NCBI GenBank assembly: GCA_945860335.1
Contig: CAMAQW010000073.1
Coordinates: forward strand, 1 to 8,476
Direction: 5' to 3'
DNA: 8,476 nucleotides
Source of the DNA: Sediminibacterium ginsengisoli
GTDB lineage: Bacteria > Bacteroidota > Bacteroidia > Chitinophagales > Chitinophagaceae
The notes under the pieces are model-generated. The model worked only from the letters and a program-made list of their open reading frames with translations. It searched no databases and was not told where the DNA came from. Of the stretch, positions 1 through 5,883 are shown piece after piece. Numbering within the stretch: the stretch's first letter is position 1; each line of letters begins with the position of its first letter. The position numbers and the translations under genes are program-made.

Positions 1-242
1 AAACGCTTAATACTCATAGAAACTTCACTACGTAAAGCACCTTCTACTTTAAACTCACTGTTGATGATGTTACGAATAGCAGTTTGTTCTTCATCATTCC
101 AAGTATTTACTTTTTTATTAAAGTCAATACCTGCTTTGGTTAAGATATACTGTGCAGTTGAACGACCAATACCAAAAATATAGGTCAGACCAATTTCGCC
201 TCTTTTGTTTTTTGGTAAGTCAATACCGGCAATACGAGCCAT
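1..242 (-). CDS. rpsM: 30S ribosomal protein S13, partial (3' end beyond window)
   Basis: This is the N-terminal 80 codons of ribosomal protein S13, which sits in the head of the 30S subunit and contacts the P-site tRNA and the large subunit. Reading the minus strand from the ATG at 242 gives MARIAGIDLPKNKRGEIGLT, the typical S13 start, followed by the helix-two-turn-helix core with YIFGIGRSTA. The family is usually about 120-125 residues, so roughly the last third lies to the left of the window; this is an edge effect and not a broken gene. The gene follows rpmJ after 82 bases in the same direction and is very probably co-transcribed with infA and rpmJ. The A-rich stretch just before the ATG takes the place of a Shine-Dalgarno sequence, as is common in Bacteroidota. 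Confidence 0.97.
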   Translation of the reverse strand, partial: MARIAGIDLPKNKRGEIGLTYIFGIGRSTAQYILTKAGIDFNKKVNTWNDEEQTAIRNIINSEFKVEGALRSEVSMSIKR

Positions 243-286
243 ATGCTTTTTTTAAATTTTATTTTACTATTTGTAGTTACTGATTG

Positions 287-314
287 AAAAAACAATTGGG
301 TGCAAATGCGCACC
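287..314 (-). terminator. Possible weak terminator or attenuator between rpmJ and rpsM
   Basis: Read on the minus strand, GGTGC (314-310) and GCACC (303-299) form a perfect 5-bp GC-rich stem with a 6-base loop. Six bases later comes a run of six T (292-287 on the plus strand are A). This is the layout of a weak intrinsic terminator or attenuator, in the middle of a ribosomal operon. The stem is short and the T-run is not directly adjacent, so it may only lower read-through or do nothing. Confidence 0.3.
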
Positions 315-324
315 ACCACTGGTT

Positions 325-441
325 TTATCCTTGACGTTGCTTAAAGCGAGGATTCTTTTTGTTGATTACAAAAAGTTTACCCTTGCGCTTAACAATCTTG
401 CAATCTGCACTACGCTTTTTGATTGAAGCTCTAACTTTCAT
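325..441 (-). CDS. rpmJ: 50S ribosomal protein L36 (C-minus form)
   Basis: A 38-residue ORF reads MKVRASIKKRSADCKIVKRK and ends in NPRFKQRQG, the hallmark sequence of bacterial L36, the smallest protein of the 50S subunit. The full length matches the family in Bacteroidota. Zinc-binding L36 proteins carry three Cys and one His; here only Cys14 remains, with Ser at 11, Asn at 27 and no His near 32, so this is the zinc-independent C-minus type. The gene lies 44 bases downstream of infA and 82 bases upstream of rpsM, all on the minus strand, the standard infA-rpmJ-rpsM order. The purine-rich AAAGAG directly before the ATG may help initiation. Confidence 0.96.
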   Translation of the reverse strand: MKVRASIKKRSADCKIVKRKGKLFVINKKNPRFKQRQG

Positions 442-485
442 CTCTTTAGTTTTAGTCTGGTTGTTATTCGGTTTATCCTAACCGG

Positions 486-704
486 TTATTTGTACCTAAA
501 AATAATCCGACCCCTACTTAAATCGTATGGACTCATTTCCACGCCGACCTTATCGCCAGGTAAAATTCTGATGTAGTGCATCCTCATTTTTCCTGAGATG
601 GTAGCCAATATTTCGTGGCCATTTTCTAGCTTAACCCTGAACATAGCATTGCTCAGTGCTTCTAGAATAACTCCATCTTGTTTGATCAACGGTTGTTTAG
701 ACAT
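486..704 (-). CDS. infA: Translation initiation factor IF-1
   Basis: This 72-residue protein matches the full length and pattern of bacterial IF-1, a single OB-fold (S1-like) protein that occupies the ribosomal A site during initiation together with IF-2 and IF-3. Visible family signatures are GVILEALSNAMFRVKLENGH near residues 11-30, ISGKMRMHYIRILPGDKV at about 36-53, and the closing SPYDLSRGRIIFRYK. The ATG at 704 gives the expected N-terminus MSKQ. It is the first gene of an infA-rpmJ-rpsM unit and has a good Bacteroidota promoter right before it, leaving a leader of only about a dozen bases. The upstream neighbour is an unrelated thioredoxin-family gene and not map, so infA here heads its own transcript. 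Confidence 0.97.
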   Translation of the reverse strand: MSKQPLIKQDGVILEALSNAMFRVKLENGHEILATISGKMRMHYIRILPGDKVGVEMSPYDLSRGRIIFRYK

Positions 705-720
705 ACAATTTTTGGGGCTG

Positions 721-728
721 CAAAGATA
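721..728 (-). promoter_or_regulatory. infA promoter, -7 element
   Basis: On the minus strand the bases 728-721 read TATCTTTG, a perfect match to the Bacteroidota -7 consensus TAnnTTTG, followed by C as often seen. It lies 16 bases before the infA ATG, so transcription would start about 10-13 bases before the start codon. A -33 element is poor: only TTCG occurs at 19-base spacing. The position directly before infA supports independent transcription of the ribosomal cluster. Confidence 0.65.
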
Positions 729-821
729 TTAGAATGCAACCGAAATACGAAGAAAACGGGGAAAAATTTACAGAATTTGTGAAAAATTACGTAAGTCCTT
801 GATTTTCAACGTTTATTTTAG

Positions 822-1964
822 CTATTTGAAAATGGTCGCTAGCTTGCTAGACAGTTCCTCCCCCCTAATATTCTTGGCAATGATCTTGCCAGCAGGGTCA
901 ACAAGGAAGTTTTGCGGAATTGCTTGAATACCATATTGTTTGGCAACTTGATTGTCCCAATACTTTAAATCTGAAACCTGTGTCCAAGTTAATTGGTCGT
1001 CATGAATAGCTTTTATCCATTTGTCTTTTGCACCCGGCTGGTCTAAACTAACACCTAACACGGTAAACCCTTTAGCATTGTATGTTTGAAATGCTTTTAC
1101 CACATTTGGGTTTTCTTGACGGCAAGGACCGCACCAGCTCGCCCAAAAATCAATGAGTACATATTTACCTTTAAAACTTGACAAAGTAACAGGTACATCT
1201 AATGTGTCGTTTTGGGTAAAGTCCATGGCTATGGCACCTACCGCTGTTTTTTTAGCAGTTACTATTTTTTCCGCAAAAGCTTTTCCACTTGGGGTGGCGC
1301 GGGCAGGCTCAGACAAAGCTTTGTAAATAGGCTCTACTACTTCTGGATTGATATCCCAACCAGCCATCTGACCTAGCGCATACATCGCAATCGGAGAATT
1401 ATTGTTGGTTGCTAAATAACCTTTGTATACTTCTTTCATTTCGGCATCGAGTGCATCAAATGTGGCATCGAGGGTTTTCATTTTTGCAGCATCTTTAGCC
1501 TGATATGCTGCGCTGTAGTCTTTATTAGCCGCTTGCATTTTATCATTTACCGGCTTTGTTTTTTCGGTTAAAGCAAGGTAGGCTTCATGGGCACTAGAAC
1601 CCTTTACTTTTACATTACTAAAAGAGTCTACCGAGCTTACTTGAATAGCACCAGGTGCTACAAATACAGAAGCATAGTCGCGAGGTTGAAACATTTTAAT
1701 AGGCTTTCCTTCTGCGTCATTTTTATAGCGTACAAAAATGGTCACCATTAAAGGTTCCGCTATTTTACCAGAGAAACTATATTTTCCATCTGTAGGGGCA
1801 ACACTATCTCTTACAGTTACACCATCGGCTCTATAAGAATAGTATACCTTATTAACTGGTAACGCAATATTTTGAAGGGTACCGTTAACGGTAAAATTTT
1901 GGGCTTCCTGTGCATTTGCACCAAATGATGCAAGCACCAATAAAGCGAGTACTAATTTTTTCAT
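822..1964 (-). CDS. Exported DUF4369/TlpA-family thiol-disulfide oxidoreductase
   Basis: The 380-residue protein begins with a signal peptide (residues 1-19, MKKLVLALLVLASFGANA then cleavage before QEA). Residues about 24-115 look like the beta-rich DUF4369 domain common in Bacteroidota. Residues about 125-240 form a charged, helical linker. The C-terminal part (about 244-380) is a thioredoxin-like AhpC/TSA-Redoxin domain with the active site WASWCGPC (Cys278 and Cys281) and a cis-proline in AIPQNF (Pro350). Such proteins reduce or rearrange disulfides in the periplasm, for example in cytochrome c maturation or under envelope stress; the substrate cannot be told from sequence. The signal peptide lacks a lipobox, so the protein is probably soluble in the periplasm. 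It stands alone: the gene downstream in its direction is infA, which has its own promoter. Confidence 0.9.
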   Translation of the reverse strand: MKKLVLALLVLASFGANAQEAQNFTVNGTLQNIALPVNKVYYSYRADGVTVRDSVAPTDGKYSFSGKIAEPLMVTIFVRYKNDAEGKPIKMFQPRDYASVFVAPGAIQVSSVDSFSNVKVKGSSAHEAYLALTEKTKPVNDKMQAANKDYSAAYQAKDAAKMKTLDATFDALDAEMKEVYKGYLATNNNSPIAMYALGQMAGWDINPEVVEPIYKALSEPARATPSGKAFAEKIVTAKKTAVGAIAMDFTQNDTLDVPVTLSSFKGKYVLIDFWASWCGPCRQENPNVVKAFQTYNAKGFTVLGVSLDQPGAKDKWIKAIHDDQLTWTQVSDLKYWDNQVAKQYGIQAIPQNFLVDPAGKIIAKNIRGEELSSKLATIFK

Positions 1965-1993
1965 GATTTAATTTTTCGATTACGATATGGTTA

Positions 1994-2001
1994 CGAATAT
2001 A
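1994..2001 (-). promoter_or_regulatory. Possible -7 element of the TlpA-like gene
   Basis: Minus-strand TATATTCG differs from the TAnnTTTG consensus at one base and lies 29 bases before the ATG at 1964. There is no clear -33 TTG at the usual distance. It is the best promoter-like site in the region between this gene and the divergent metallophosphoesterase gene. Confidence 0.35.
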
Positions 2002-2078
2002 CTAAAGCCTCAACAAGAATAAAAATTAGGTTCAAACATGCCAATATTGAGTAGTTTGCGCGCGGATAACATAGATAC

Positions 2079-2576
2079 ATGAAACTGATAGGCCTTATTT
2101 CAGATACCCACAGCTATTTGGACCCCAAAGTAGCGCATCATTTTGCCGATTGCGACGAAATCTGGCATGCTGGGGATTTTGGAAGCTATGAGGTAGCAAA
2201 GGCACTCCGGGCTATAAAGCCGCTACGTGGTGTTTATGGCAACATTGACGGACAGGATATTAGATCCGAATTTCCCGAGTGCCTTCAATTTGAAATAGAG
2301 GGCATTAGGGTGATGCTATTTCATATTGGCGGCTACCCACCTAATTATAATAAAGTAACAAAGCCAATCATTGCCGCCTACAAACCACAGTTATTTATTA
2401 GCGGTCATAGCCATATTTTAAAAGTAATCTATGACCCTGCAATGGCTTGTTTGCATATCAATCCGGGAGCCGCTGGCAAGCAAGGATGGCATAAAGTTAA
2501 AACCCTCATCAAAATAGATATTGATGGAACAGACATTAAAAACTGTCAAATTATTGAACTGGGAACAAGGGTATAA
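2079..2576 (+). CDS. YfcE/MJ0936-type metallophosphoesterase
   Basis: The 165-residue protein has the ordered metal-binding motifs of the calcineurin-like phosphoesterases of the YfcE/MJ0936 group: DTH (Asp9, His11), HAGD (Asp33), GN (Asn55), His82 in LFHIGG, and GHSH (His110, His112). The length of about 165 is normal for this compact, one-domain family. Members are cytosolic, bind two metal ions (often manganese) and hydrolyse phosphodiesters in vitro; the physiological substrate is generally unknown, so no gene symbol is given. No signal peptide is present. The ATG at 2079 begins MKLIGLISDTH, exactly where the first strand and motif should start. The gene is divergent from the TlpA-like gene and converges with the membrane-protein gene, whose stop is only 14 bases beyond its own. 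An imperfect TAnnTTTG-like site (TTTG at 2055-2058) precedes it. Confidence 0.9.
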   Translation: MKLIGLISDTHSYLDPKVAHHFADCDEIWHAGDFGSYEVAKALRAIKPLRGVYGNIDGQDIRSEFPECLQFEIEGIRVMLFHIGGYPPNYNKVTKPIIAAYKPQLFISGHSHILKVIYDPAMACLHINPGAAGKQGWHKVKTLIKIDIDGTDIKNCQIIELGTRV

Positions 2577-2590
2577 AAGACCATTAAAAA

Positions 2591-3064
2591 TTACATACCT
2601 GGAAACAATGGACGCGCAATTTCAATACCTCTAAACGGCCAAGGTACACCCGCTAATATTAATACCAGCGCAACCACAAAAAAGTAAAATGCTTTTTTAT
2701 ACTTGGTGGTGCTATCCAAATTCTTTTTTGCAACACCATGGGCAAGTGTTAAAAAAACAATGGCAGCAATCATAGTTACCGGATGCTCCACCCAATAAAA
2801 ACGTAAAAATTTATCTTTCATTACGGACGTTCCCGCAGCAACCTCTGTAGTAAATATGCCAATACGACCTGCAAGCACTTGATAGAGTCCTAATAGCAAA
2901 GTGATATGCCCAGCTATCATAGTAAAGAGCCAAGTTTTTTTATCTGCTGCGTCAAACTCTTTTTTTGACTGCCAACCCGTGTAGGCTTTTACAATAGATA
3001 CCAGTAATAAAATGAGGATTATCCAACGTAGTAAATTATGTAAATGTAAAAGCCCAGTTGCCAT
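2591..3064 (-). CDS. Small four-helix membrane protein, cytochrome b-like, function unknown
   Basis: The 157-residue protein is very hydrophobic, with four likely transmembrane helices at about residues 10-28, 45-65, 95-112 and 124-142. Histidines stand at or near membrane positions: His7 and His9 in LLHLHNLLRW, His53 in AGHITLLLG, His94 in VEHPVTM, and His109 in LAHGVAKK. Proteins of this size and pattern in Bacteroidota are often labelled cytochrome B because paired histidines could hold heme; I infer the same possibility here, but heme binding is not shown. There is no quinone-site or ferric-reductase signature I can recognise. The gene starts 40 bases after the stop of the secreted beta-propeller gene in the same direction, with no promoter-like element between, so the two are probably one transcript. 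The C-terminus ends with PWPFRGIEIARPLFPGM, likely exposed. Confidence 0.75.
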   Translation of the reverse strand: MATGLLHLHNLLRWIILILLLVSIVKAYTGWQSKKEFDAADKKTWLFTMIAGHITLLLGLYQVLAGRIGIFTTEVAAGTSVMKDKFLRFYWVEHPVTMIAAIVFLTLAHGVAKKNLDSTTKYKKAFYFFVVALVLILAGVPWPFRGIEIARPLFPGM

Positions 3065-3104
3065 AGTGTTTGATTTTTATAATGCTAATATAGTGGATTT
3101 GGAT

Positions 3105-4187
3105 TTATTCTACCCAGTCTGCAACAAACAAGTTGGTATCCCTAGTGCCGCCATTGTTTCTGTTAGAAGCAAAAATAATTTTTTTACCATCGGGACTAAA
3201 CATAGGGAAAGCATCAAAGCCTTTGTCTCTACTAATTTTTTCAAGTCCCTTTCCTTCTAAGTCTATGAGGTACATATTAAATGGAAACCCTCTTTTATAT
3301 TCGTGGTTGCTACAAAAAATAATGTGCTTACCATCGGGTGTAAAATTAGGTGCCCAATTGGCTTGACCTAAAGCAGTAATTTGTTTGGCATTTGAACCAT
3401 CTGCGTTTGCAACAAACACTTCCATATTGGTTGGTGCTACCATTCCTTCTGCTAACAATTCTTTGTATTCTTTTATGGCTTCTGGTGTTTTAGGTCTACT
3501 AGCGCGCCAAACGATTTTGGTTCCGTCGGGGCTAAACCATGCACCACCATCATACCCTAATTCATTGGTTACACGAATTTCTTTCCCTGATTTTAAATCC
3601 ATTACATAGAGTTCTAAATCACCGCTTTTATCGGAACAATAAATCATTTTTTTGCCATCTGCAGATAAAGTTGCTTCGGCATCATATCCTTTAGCACTGG
3701 TCATTTGTTTAACAATTTTACCAGTCATATCTGCCATAAAAATGTCGTAACTATTGTAGAGCGGCCAAATATATTTATTACCATATTTTGCCCTGTCCGG
3801 AACTGGCGGACAACTATCTGCACCTAAATGTGTAGAAGCATAAATGATATGTTTACCATCTGGTAAAAAATAAGCACAGGTAGATCTTCCCTTTCCAGTA
3901 CCAATCATTGTTGGTGTAAATTTTTGCGCATCCGTTACAGGAACTTTGCCAACAAATATTTGATCACAAAAAACACCTTCTTTTGGATTTGTTTTTTGAA
4001 ACACAATAGACTTTCCATCATAACTCCAATAGGCTTCTGCATTATCGCCACCAAAAGTTAATTGCCTAACATTTTTAAAATATTTTTCGCCAGCAAAATG
4101 CACCGAGTCTTGGGTCGCATACTGCGCAAATACAGGTGTAGCTAACACTACAAAAAGCAACATATAAATGAAGTGTTTTAATTTCAT
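3105..4187 (-). CDS. Secreted TolB-like (PD40) beta-propeller protein
   Basis: The 360-residue protein starts with a signal peptide (MKLKHFIYMLLFVVLATPVFA, cleavage near residue 22). The rest consists of six WD40-like PD40 repeats, seen as the recurring pattern (S/T)xDGKxIxxxS at about residues 55-66, 108-118, 175-185, 219-230, 283-293 and 330-341; the fourth and sixth are classic FSPDG. This fits a six-bladed propeller like that of TolB, but the N-terminal TolB domain and any C-terminal OmpA/Pal domain are missing, so it is not TolB itself. It is probably a periplasmic or secreted binding protein. A loop with DSCPP (Cys126) and a block rich in aromatic residues interrupts blades two and three (about 118-150). 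It is the first gene of a likely two-gene unit with the small membrane protein and is divergent from the TPR lipoprotein gene. Confidence 0.87.
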   Translation of the reverse strand: MKLKHFIYMLLFVVLATPVFAQYATQDSVHFAGEKYFKNVRQLTFGGDNAEAYWSYDGKSIVFQKTNPKEGVFCDQIFVGKVPVTDAQKFTPTMIGTGKGRSTCAYFLPDGKHIIYASTHLGADSCPPVPDRAKYGNKYIWPLYNSYDIFMADMTGKIVKQMTSAKGYDAEATLSADGKKMIYCSDKSGDLELYVMDLKSGKEIRVTNELGYDGGAWFSPDGTKIVWRASRPKTPEAIKEYKELLAEGMVAPTNMEVFVANADGSNAKQITALGQANWAPNFTPDGKHIIFCSNHEYKRGFPFNMYLIDLEGKGLEKISRDKGFDAFPMFSPDGKKIIFASNRNNGGTRDTNLFVADWVE

Positions 4188-4207
4188 GGTATTGAGTTAA
4201 GAAGTTG

Positions 4208-4215
4208 CAAAAGTA
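4208..4215 (-). promoter_or_regulatory. -7 element of the beta-propeller gene promoter
   Basis: Minus-strand TACTTTTG (4215-4208) is a perfect match to TAnnTTTG and is followed by C. It lies 20 bases before the ATG at 4187, giving a leader of about 15 bases. A CTGACA-like hexamer lies roughly 18-19 bases upstream (4236-4241), while a canonical -33 TTG is not at the usual distance. Confidence 0.6.
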
Positions 4216-4270
4216 AGGACCTTTCAAGGTTTTTATGTCAGAACAATGTCATGATAATTGAAAATGTGGG

Positions 4271-4278
4271 TATTTTTG
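4271..4278 (+). promoter_or_regulatory. Possible -7 element of the TPR lipoprotein gene
   Basis: TATTTTTG is a perfect match to TAnnTTTG, 3 bases before the ATG at 4282. If used, transcription would begin at or within a few bases of the start codon, giving an almost leaderless message. It lies inside the longer reading frame that could be opened at 4258 or 4264, which argues against those upstream starts. No good -33 TTG is present. Confidence 0.4.
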
Positions 4279-4281
4279 GAA

Positions 4282-5088
4282 ATGCGCACCATCCTACTAT
4301 TCGCCTGCCTCACCGCTTTGTATGCCTGCAACAACCAGGACCACCCTATTCAATCAAAGGCTAATAGTCCATATCCAAGCTATGTAATTGACTTGCTCAA
4401 AGAAATAGATCGGTTTCCTGACAGCGCAGCGCTTCGCGTACAACTTATAGATACCATGGATAGCCTCAACTTAACAAAAGATGCCATCTCACAAATCGAC
4501 TCACTTATTAAAAGAGATCCAGGCAATTATGGCGCATGGTTTAGAAAAGGAGAACTAGCCATAAATAGTAATGATACGGCACTTGCCATTCGTAGTTTTT
4601 CAAGCGCCGCAAACATCTATTCAAACCCTGATGTAATACTTACACTTGCGAATTTATATGCTGCTCAAAAAAATAAATTAGCACTTGAACTATGCAATAG
4701 TGTTATTGCACAAAAACCGGACAGAACCTATATTGCACATAGCTATTACATTGTTGGTCTCTTTTACGCGAACACAGGTAATACCGGCGCCGCCATCGAA
4801 AATTTTAACACCTGTATCCAACAAAATTATTTCTACATCGATGCCTATTTAGAAGTTGGCTGGATCTATTTTGATCAACAAAAATATACTGCTGCAAAAG
4901 AAATTTTTGAAACTGCTACTGCTGTTAAACCCACAGATGCTAGAGGTCATTATTGGACCGCTAAATGCCTCGAAAAATTAGGGAACCTACAAAAGGCATT
5001 GAACGCTTATCAGCTTGCATTTAACCTAGACAATAGCTTACTCGAAGCATCCGAAGCGATTTCAAGAATAAAAGCCGCAAAAAAATAG
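4282..5088 (+). CDS. TPR-repeat lipoprotein
   Basis: From the ATG at 4282 the 268-residue product starts MRTILLFACLTALYACNN, a short type II signal peptide with lipobox LYAC and lipidated Cys16. The following Asn, not Asp, gives no inner-membrane retention signal of the E. coli kind, so an outer membrane anchor is likely. The remainder is helical with at least four to five tetratricopeptide repeats, for example around GNYGAWFRKGELAINSNDTA, YYIVGLFYANTGNTGAAIEN, AYLEVGWIYFDQQKYTAAKE, HYWTAKCLEKLGNLQKALNA. TPR arrays serve as protein-binding scaffolds; the partner is unknown. The frame could be extended to an ATG at 4264 or a TTG at 4258 after an in-frame TAA at 4255, but that would put an acidic, hydrophobic stretch before the Arg of the signal peptide. 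rpe follows 42 bases downstream on the same strand and is probably co-transcribed. Confidence 0.85.
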   Translation: MRTILLFACLTALYACNNQDHPIQSKANSPYPSYVIDLLKEIDRFPDSAALRVQLIDTMDSLNLTKDAISQIDSLIKRDPGNYGAWFRKGELAINSNDTALAIRSFSSAANIYSNPDVILTLANLYAAQKNKLALELCNSVIAQKPDRTYIAHSYYIVGLFYANTGNTGAAIENFNTCIQQNYFYIDAYLEVGWIYFDQQKYTAAKEIFETATAVKPTDARGHYWTAKCLEKLGNLQKALNAYQLAFNLDNSLLEASEAISRIKAAKK

Positions 5089-5130
5089 CAAGGTTGCCTA
5101 AAAAAGCAGAAATTTGCACAAAACCAGTCT

Positions 5131-5778
5131 ATGCCTATCATTGCTCCATCACTCTTAAGTGCCAATTTTTTAGCCCTTCAACAAGATTGTGATATGCTTA
5201 ATAATAGTGAAGCTGATTGGTTTCACCTCGATGTTATGGATGGTAGATTTGTTCCTAACATTAGTTTTGGCTTGCCCATAATTGAGCAAATCAGAAAGGC
5301 AACATCAAAAATTTGCGATGTACATGTTATGATTTTGGAGCCAGAAAAATATGCCGAAGCTTTTAAAAAAGCAGGCGCTGATGTTTACACCGTTCACATA
5401 GAAGCATGTCCGCATCTTCATAGAAATTTACAACAAGCAAAACAACTTGGCATGAAAGCTGGTGTGGCACTCAATCCACACACCCCTATTCAATCGCTGG
5501 TTGATGTTATACAGGATATTGATGTGGTTTGTTTGATGAGTGTAAACCCAGGATTTGGTGGTCAACAATTTATCCCACAAACCATTCAAAAAATTATTGA
5601 ATTAAAAGCACTCATCACACAAAAAAATACAAATACCCTGATTCAAATTGATGGTGGTGTTACGCTTTTAAACGCCCCAGAAATTTTAGCTGCAGGTGCA
5701 GATGTGCTTGTTGCAGGAAATACCGTATTTAAGTCGGAAAACCCTACACAAACCATTGCAGCTCTGAAAGCGCTGTAA
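5131..5778 (+). CDS. rpe: Ribulose-phosphate 3-epimerase
   Basis: The 215-residue protein is full length for this (beta/alpha)8-barrel enzyme, which interconverts D-ribulose 5-phosphate and D-xylulose 5-phosphate in the pentose phosphate pathway in the cytosol. Motifs in order are APSLLSANF at the N-terminus, FHLDVMDGRFVPNISFG (metal ligand His32 and catalytic Asp34), DVHVMI with His65, MSVNPGFGGQQF (phosphate-binding loop, 136-147), IQIDGGV with the second catalytic Asp174, and VAGNTVF near the phosphate site. All metal ligands and both acid-base aspartates are present, so it should be active. The ATG at 5131 gives the canonical start MPIIAPSLLSA. It lies 42 bases downstream of the TPR gene; the -7-like GAAATTTG at 5109-5116 is a one-mismatch site and may add weak independent expression. 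Confidence 0.96.
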   Translation: MPIIAPSLLSANFLALQQDCDMLNNSEADWFHLDVMDGRFVPNISFGLPIIEQIRKATSKICDVHVMILEPEKYAEAFKKAGADVYTVHIEACPHLHRNLQQAKQLGMKAGVALNPHTPIQSLVDVIQDIDVVCLMSVNPGFGGQQFIPQTIQKIIELKALITQKNTNTLIQIDGGVTLLNAPEILAAGADVLVAGNTVFKSENPTQTIAALKAL

Positions 5779-5820
5779 ATGGCGGGATAAAAAAATATTC
5801 ACAATTTGTTCATAAATAAG

Positions 5821-5880
5821 GCTTGGAGAAGTGGTATCCAATAAGTTAAATTTGGATAACTACCTCACTTAAAACCAAGC
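5821..5880. repeat. 60-base imperfect palindrome upstream of phoH
   Basis: Three nested inverted pairs share one centre region: GCTTGG (5821-5826) with CCAAGC (5875-5880), AAGTG (5829-5833) with CACTT (5866-5870), and TATCCAA (5835-5841) with TTGGATA (5852-5858). The inner pair is a perfect 7-bp repeat around a 10-base AT-rich loop. The outer edge ends 3 bases before the phoH start codon, and the inner right arm overlaps the probable -7 element. It could be an operator, or an RNA hairpin when read through from rpe. Confidence 0.5.
5823..5854 (+). promoter_or_regulatory. phoH promoter
   Basis: TAAATTTG at 5847-5854 matches the -7 consensus TAnnTTTG perfectly. A TTG at 5823-5825 stands 21 bases upstream, an acceptable spacing for a Bacteroidota -33 element. 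Transcription would begin near 5859, about 25 bases before the start codon. The element lies within the imperfect palindrome, so a protein bound there would block it. Confidence 0.6.
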
Positions 5881-5883
5881 AAG

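Noticed and set aside
802..833. 8-bp inverted repeat ATTTTCAA/TTGAAAAT at the end of the TlpA-like gene, as a terminator
   Set aside because: The stem is AT-rich with a 16-base loop, overlaps the stop codon and has no T-run after it on the minus strand.
2570..2599. GGTAT/ATACC hairpin in the convergent 14-base gap as a shared terminator
   Set aside because: Only five pairs around a 20-base loop, lying mostly within the coding ends; no T-run of use on either strand.
3012..3260. Plus-strand open frame of 82 codons opposite the membrane and propeller genes
   Set aside because: It is antisense to two well-supported genes, has no recognisable domain or promoter, and its composition follows the opposite strand.
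5109..5116. GAAATTTG before rpe as a full promoter
   Set aside because: The first base of the -7 consensus is wrong and the only upstream TTG is 12 bases away, too close; rpe is more simply read from the TPR gene promoter.
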